Shown here one piece after another: positions 60,801 to 64,000 of a stretch of 64,000 nt of DNA. This DNA comes from Rhabditophanes sp. KR3021. Lineage: Eukaryota > Nematoda > Chromadorea > Rhabditida > Alloionematidae. Below the pieces are notes generated by a model, which made no database searches, had not been told where the DNA came from, and worked only from the letters and a program-made list of their open reading frames with translations. A program made the translations under genes and the position numbers. How positions within the stretch are numbered: the first letter of the stretch is position 1; the number at the start of each line of letters is the position of its first letter. The DNA is taken from the NCBI GenBank assembly GCA_963281155.1, contig CAUJLY010000003.1, positions 6,696,001 to 6,760,000 on the forward strand, read 5' to 3'.

Positions 60801-63800
60801 AATATTTGTACTTACTCTTAGATTGACTAATTATTAGATTTTCATTTGGAGAAAAACTTTTTAAATTAAGTTATAAGATTGTGCCGATAAAAAATCTGTT
60901 TTCTGAATTATTCAAAATTTTATTGTTAACATTAATATCATTGAGGGAGGTAGGCATAAATGTTCACGTAGTCTTCCATGTTTGTTGATAACCTTATTAA
61001 CTGCTCCATCACTTTTCCCATCGTAAAACGAAGATGGAAACGACTGGAATGTTGGTTGTATTAATGTCCTGACCACCTGATGTTTTTATGAAGACAAATT
61101 GATGCTTTCTTTGCTAAGGATGAGTATTCGAAAGGAAATAGTAAAATAATTTGGTTGGCGTAACCATAATAAGAAAACACAGCTTACCCACATGTTTAGA
61201 AATAGTTTATTTATCAAACATACCTAACACAAATGAAGCTTAAATATAAGTTTAAAGCTAAATATAATGATTATAACGATGCGAATATTTAAAAGTCAAA
61301 AAGGGTGATATTATTTATGAAAGGCTTCACTATATTATCGTGACAAATAATAATAATGAAATTAGTGTTGTGATAAAATTAATAAGTGTAGACAATTGTG
61401 ATCATATTAGGTTTTAAGGAGAGTAATCGGAACAAAATCAAAAATGTTATTAAGAGCATTGATCCAAACATTAAATAAAGCCTTAATTAATGTTTAAATA
61501 AATTTAGGCAAATTGTTCAGAACTTTGTATCCTGGAATTAGAAGAACTGATGGAAAGGATTGCGACGACACGCAGGGTTTGGGATTTTTGAGACTTCATT
61601 CTACGTATAGGCATGATTTGAAGATTTATGCTTCGGATGAAGGAAGAGTTCAAAGTACAGCTGCTGCTTTCACTAAAGGTCTACTTGCGTTGGAAGGAGA
61701 ACTTACGCCGATTATGATGCAGATGGTTAAAAGCTCAAATACAGATGGTCTGTTGAATGATGATTTCAATGCAAGGGAATTCCAAAATGATCTAAAAGAA
61801 TTTTTGCATGAAATTCTGAATGTATGTTAAAGGCTTGCAGCGGTAAAAACTAAAAATTGTTTCTGATTATTTATTAAGTAGTAATAAGAACAAGGAGATA
61901 TTAATGTATGTGTATTTATAATTATTTGGTAGTTAAAGTTAATTTTATTGTTATTTTTAGATATTCTATAATCAACAAATTAATTGCTTTTCATTTTGAA
62001 GATTAAATATTTTTAGATAAAAAGGAATTTCGGGCCTGAGGATTACAAAAACTTGAATCCTAGCAACTTAAGAAGTATATTCAACTCGATGGAGTTTATC
62101 AAGAATCCTTATAAAATGTGCATGGAGATTGCAGGTATGTATATTAGTGGAGTATAAAAGTACAATTAAAACTTTCATTTTGATAAGCGTTTGACATAAG
62201 AAAGCAAGAGTGGTAACTCTTACGGGCATTCTTTTTCAAGTAACATTATATCAAACAAAAAAATTAGTGTCACAATTAAGATGACCTAAAATTTAATAAC
62301 CAAATTTAATGAACTTTTGATATTTCATTACAGGATACGTTGATTTGTTCTGCCAAATAATCAAGTTGAATCGCGAGCGCAGTCCTTTGAAATCTTTATA
62401 TTTAAATGAATCCTGGGACTTAGCTGAACGAAGATGGGGTAAGGAGCTCACTGAATTTAAGAAGTCCAATAAAGCAGGTGATATCGAATTTGACATTTCG
62501 AAGATTCCTGATATTTATGATAACATCAAGTATGATATGGAACATAATGTTGATCTATTTATTAATAATGAAGTCGCCTTTGAAAGGATGTATTTGTGCG
62601 TCAAGAATATGGCAGATATTGTTGTTCCGCAAGAATATGGGATTAGGTATGTGTGGGAAAAGTTTTTATAAAAAATTTAATTAAAACGCAAAGACATATT
62701 AATATTCATAATGTACTCTTCATAAGCAGCCATAACCTTCCTCAAAATAGTAAAAATGGAAGCATATGATCCATGACTCGATCGGATGACTTGCTAATCC
62801 AATCAATCCAAGATCTATGATCTTGCTTTGGTTTTTTGGTGAAAAAGATTTCGTAAATCATTGCTCTTCTTGCATTCTTTGGCATATTTTCAATGAAATC
62901 AGCGTAAATATCCATACCTTCTTCATCTGACGGGAGTCTGTTGACGGCGTTGATGATGTTCACTAGTTCAATAGAAGTCTTTGCTGGTTCGCTTCCATCA
63001 TCAACAGGCGAAGGAATAGGTGTTAACGTTGCCTTAACATCCTCCAGTATCTCGATAAAGGCGTTTTTGAATTCTTCCTTTTTATTGAGAGAGAAACATA
63101 GATTGTTCATGAAATTAAACATCTGGTTTTCCATTATTGGTGCATACTATTATTTCTATGTGTAGCATTCAGCTAATAAAAAATAATACCAAAATATAAT
63201 GATGATCTAATACCTTATTTCTACGGCAATAGTGAAGAAAGTAAAATCAAAGTTGGACAACGAATTTGCTCTTCTTTGGCAGCTAAGATTCGAAATGATT
63301 TGATCAGATGTACAGAGTCAATTGACGATGAAGAAACTCAGACTAGATTGGACCCACGTGCCAGTGAAGGAATCGCTACTCCTTTTAGGCATGTCAGGAC
63401 TAGATTGTACTTTACTAGTGAAAGTCACATTCATACTTTGATGAATTTAATAAGATATGGTGGCTTCGTTCCCCCAGACGATAAGAAATGGCAGAGAGCT
63501 TTAAATTTCTTGAGTGGTGTTACTGAGTTTAATTATCTAACTCAAATTGTTCTTATGGTCTATGAAGACAGTAGAGCTGACTCAGAAAAAACTGGAAAGG
63601 AACGCTTCCACATTGAATTGCTGTTTTCGCCTGGAATCTTCCCTTGCTTTTTGACTGAGAAGGAAAGAATCTACGAAAATAGAATGAATGAAAAGTCAAA
63701 GAAGCAACAGCCCAACCACAAAAGAGAATCCAATAATTCAGAAAACCAAGACGGAGCCTCTGAATGTGGTTCTGAAAAATCTAAGAAAAAGTCTACCACA

Positions 63801-64000
63801 ACTCCAATTCCTTTCATGGACGATGAGGACAGCAATTCAGAAGACAGAGAACCTACTCCAACATCTACCGCCACTCCAGCTTTTAACAATGTCTCAACAA
63901 ACTTGACTACTAGTTTCACTGCCCCAAAGCGCAAGACTTCAAATATAGTCTCAAATGAGGATAGAGATTTGCTGAATGAAGATGAAATAGACGATGACGA
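57874..64000 (+). CDS. PPIP5K: PPIP5K: diphosphoinositol pentakisphosphate kinase/phosphatase (partial)
   Basis: Ten exons are visible: 57874-57999, 58068-58337, 58424-58742, 58847-59469, 59553-59683, 60332-60519, 61508-61821, 62017-62134, 62334-62646 and 63233 to the window end. Phases agree throughout and about 1,056 residues are encoded before the edge. The N-terminal kinase spans about 43-335: [17 protein letters not shown], the ATP-grasp stretch [16 protein letters not shown], and the Mg site [10 protein letters not shown] (D322, N324). The histidine-phosphatase-like domain begins with [13 protein letters not shown] (R389-P395) and includes the late SESHIHTL (H866). The tail is Ser/Glu/Lys-rich. 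The enzyme makes 1-InsP7/InsP8 from InsP6/5-InsP7 and can reverse it; it signals phosphate and energy status in the cytosol. Introns 5 (648), 6 (988) and 9 (586 bases) are unusually long here. Intron 5 has a coding-like start and intron 9 a nested antisense gene. Confidence 0.95.
59682..59900 (+). other. Possible alternative terminal exon inside PPIP5K intron 5
   Basis: Reading past the exon 5 donor at 59684 stays open for 71 further codons to TAG at 59898-59900. The codons look selected: [20 protein letters not shown], then [20 protein letters not shown], then [14 protein letters not shown], with balanced composition unlike nearby introns. After the stop the DNA becomes T- and A-rich with TGTAAAT- and TGTATATTGTA-type words, like a 3'UTR. 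Retaining this intron would give a protein with the whole kinase and only the start of the phosphatase. It could instead be the last exon of an unrelated nested gene. Sequence is direct; function is inference. Confidence 0.45.
62742..63134 (-). CDS. Unrecognised gene nested antisense in PPIP5K intron 9
   Basis: A 130-codon frame lies wholly within the 586-base intron (62647-63232) on the opposite strand. The protein is helical and compositionally normal: [40 protein letters not shown], then [20 protein letters not shown] and [18 protein letters not shown]. After residue ~124 the coding look continues in another frame ([20 protein letters not shown]) to TAA at 62677-62679. So a frameshift, or a short intron ending in GATTAG near the WIS codons, may hide the true C terminus. 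There is no signal peptide. The family is not recognised. Confidence 0.55.
   Translation of the reverse strand: MENQMFNFMNNLCFSLNKKEEFKNAFIEILEDVKATLTPIPSPVDDGSEPAKTSIELVNIINAVNRLPSDEEGMDIYADFIENMPKNARRAMIYEIFFTKKPKQDHRSWIDWISKSSDRVMDHMLPFLLF

Overview
The window is nuclear DNA of a nematode. The best evidence is a secreted SXP/RAL-2 (DUF148) protein, a family found only in nematodes. Supporting signs are very short GT-AG introns (mostly 36-50 bases), an AT-rich background, nematode-type BED-finger and GNAT families, and TTTTAG/TTTCAG acceptors just upstream of several start codons that fit spliced-leader trans-splicing. I cannot fix the species. Compact introns with long AT-rich spacers would fit clade IV, but this is only a guess.

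Layout. Bases 1-9,400 hold compact genes: the oligoribonuclease REXO2, a GNAT acetyltransferase, the EEF1A lysine methyltransferase 2, a hairpin-rich tandem repeat, a gene fragment, a secreted-protein gene broken by an in-frame TGA, an unrecognised 422-residue acidic protein and a small cysteine-rich secreted peptide. Bases 9,700-23,300 hold two minus-strand BED-finger genes that are clearly paralogous (shared C-terminal module and BED finger), separated by 8.3 kb without genes. A 16 kb AT-rich gene desert (23.3-39.2 kb) lies upstream of the second paralog. This looks like the regulatory landscape of developmental transcription factors.

From 39.2 to 57 kb genes are dense again: GINS subunit PSF1, the DUF148 protein, an orphan type I membrane protein, a BTB/kelch gene with a probable repeat in one intron, a lysine-rich signal-anchor protein, a RING protein, tRNA-Cys(GCA), an SDS3/BRMS1-like Sin3-complex subunit with a GC-AG intron, an orphan secreted acidic protein, the cytochrome b5/CS/b5-reductase fusion CYB5R4, and the copper chaperone COX11. 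At least two decayed genes lie among them (a TTBK-like kinase C-lobe and an unknown family), plus isolated exon-like fragments.

The last 6 kb are the 5' part of PPIP5K, the bifunctional inositol pyrophosphate kinase/phosphatase. It runs off the right edge. One of its introns begins with an open reading frame that continues from the upstream exon and ends in a UTR-like stretch, so a shortened kinase-plus-partial-phosphatase isoform is possible. Another intron contains a separate antisense gene.

The genes do not form one pathway. They are a mix of housekeeping enzymes, two related developmental regulators and lineage-specific secreted or membrane proteins. No CRISPR array or prokaryotic system was seen. 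The most interesting items are the BED paralog pair with its shared C-terminal module, the possible alternative end of PPIP5K, and the small orphan secreted proteins.
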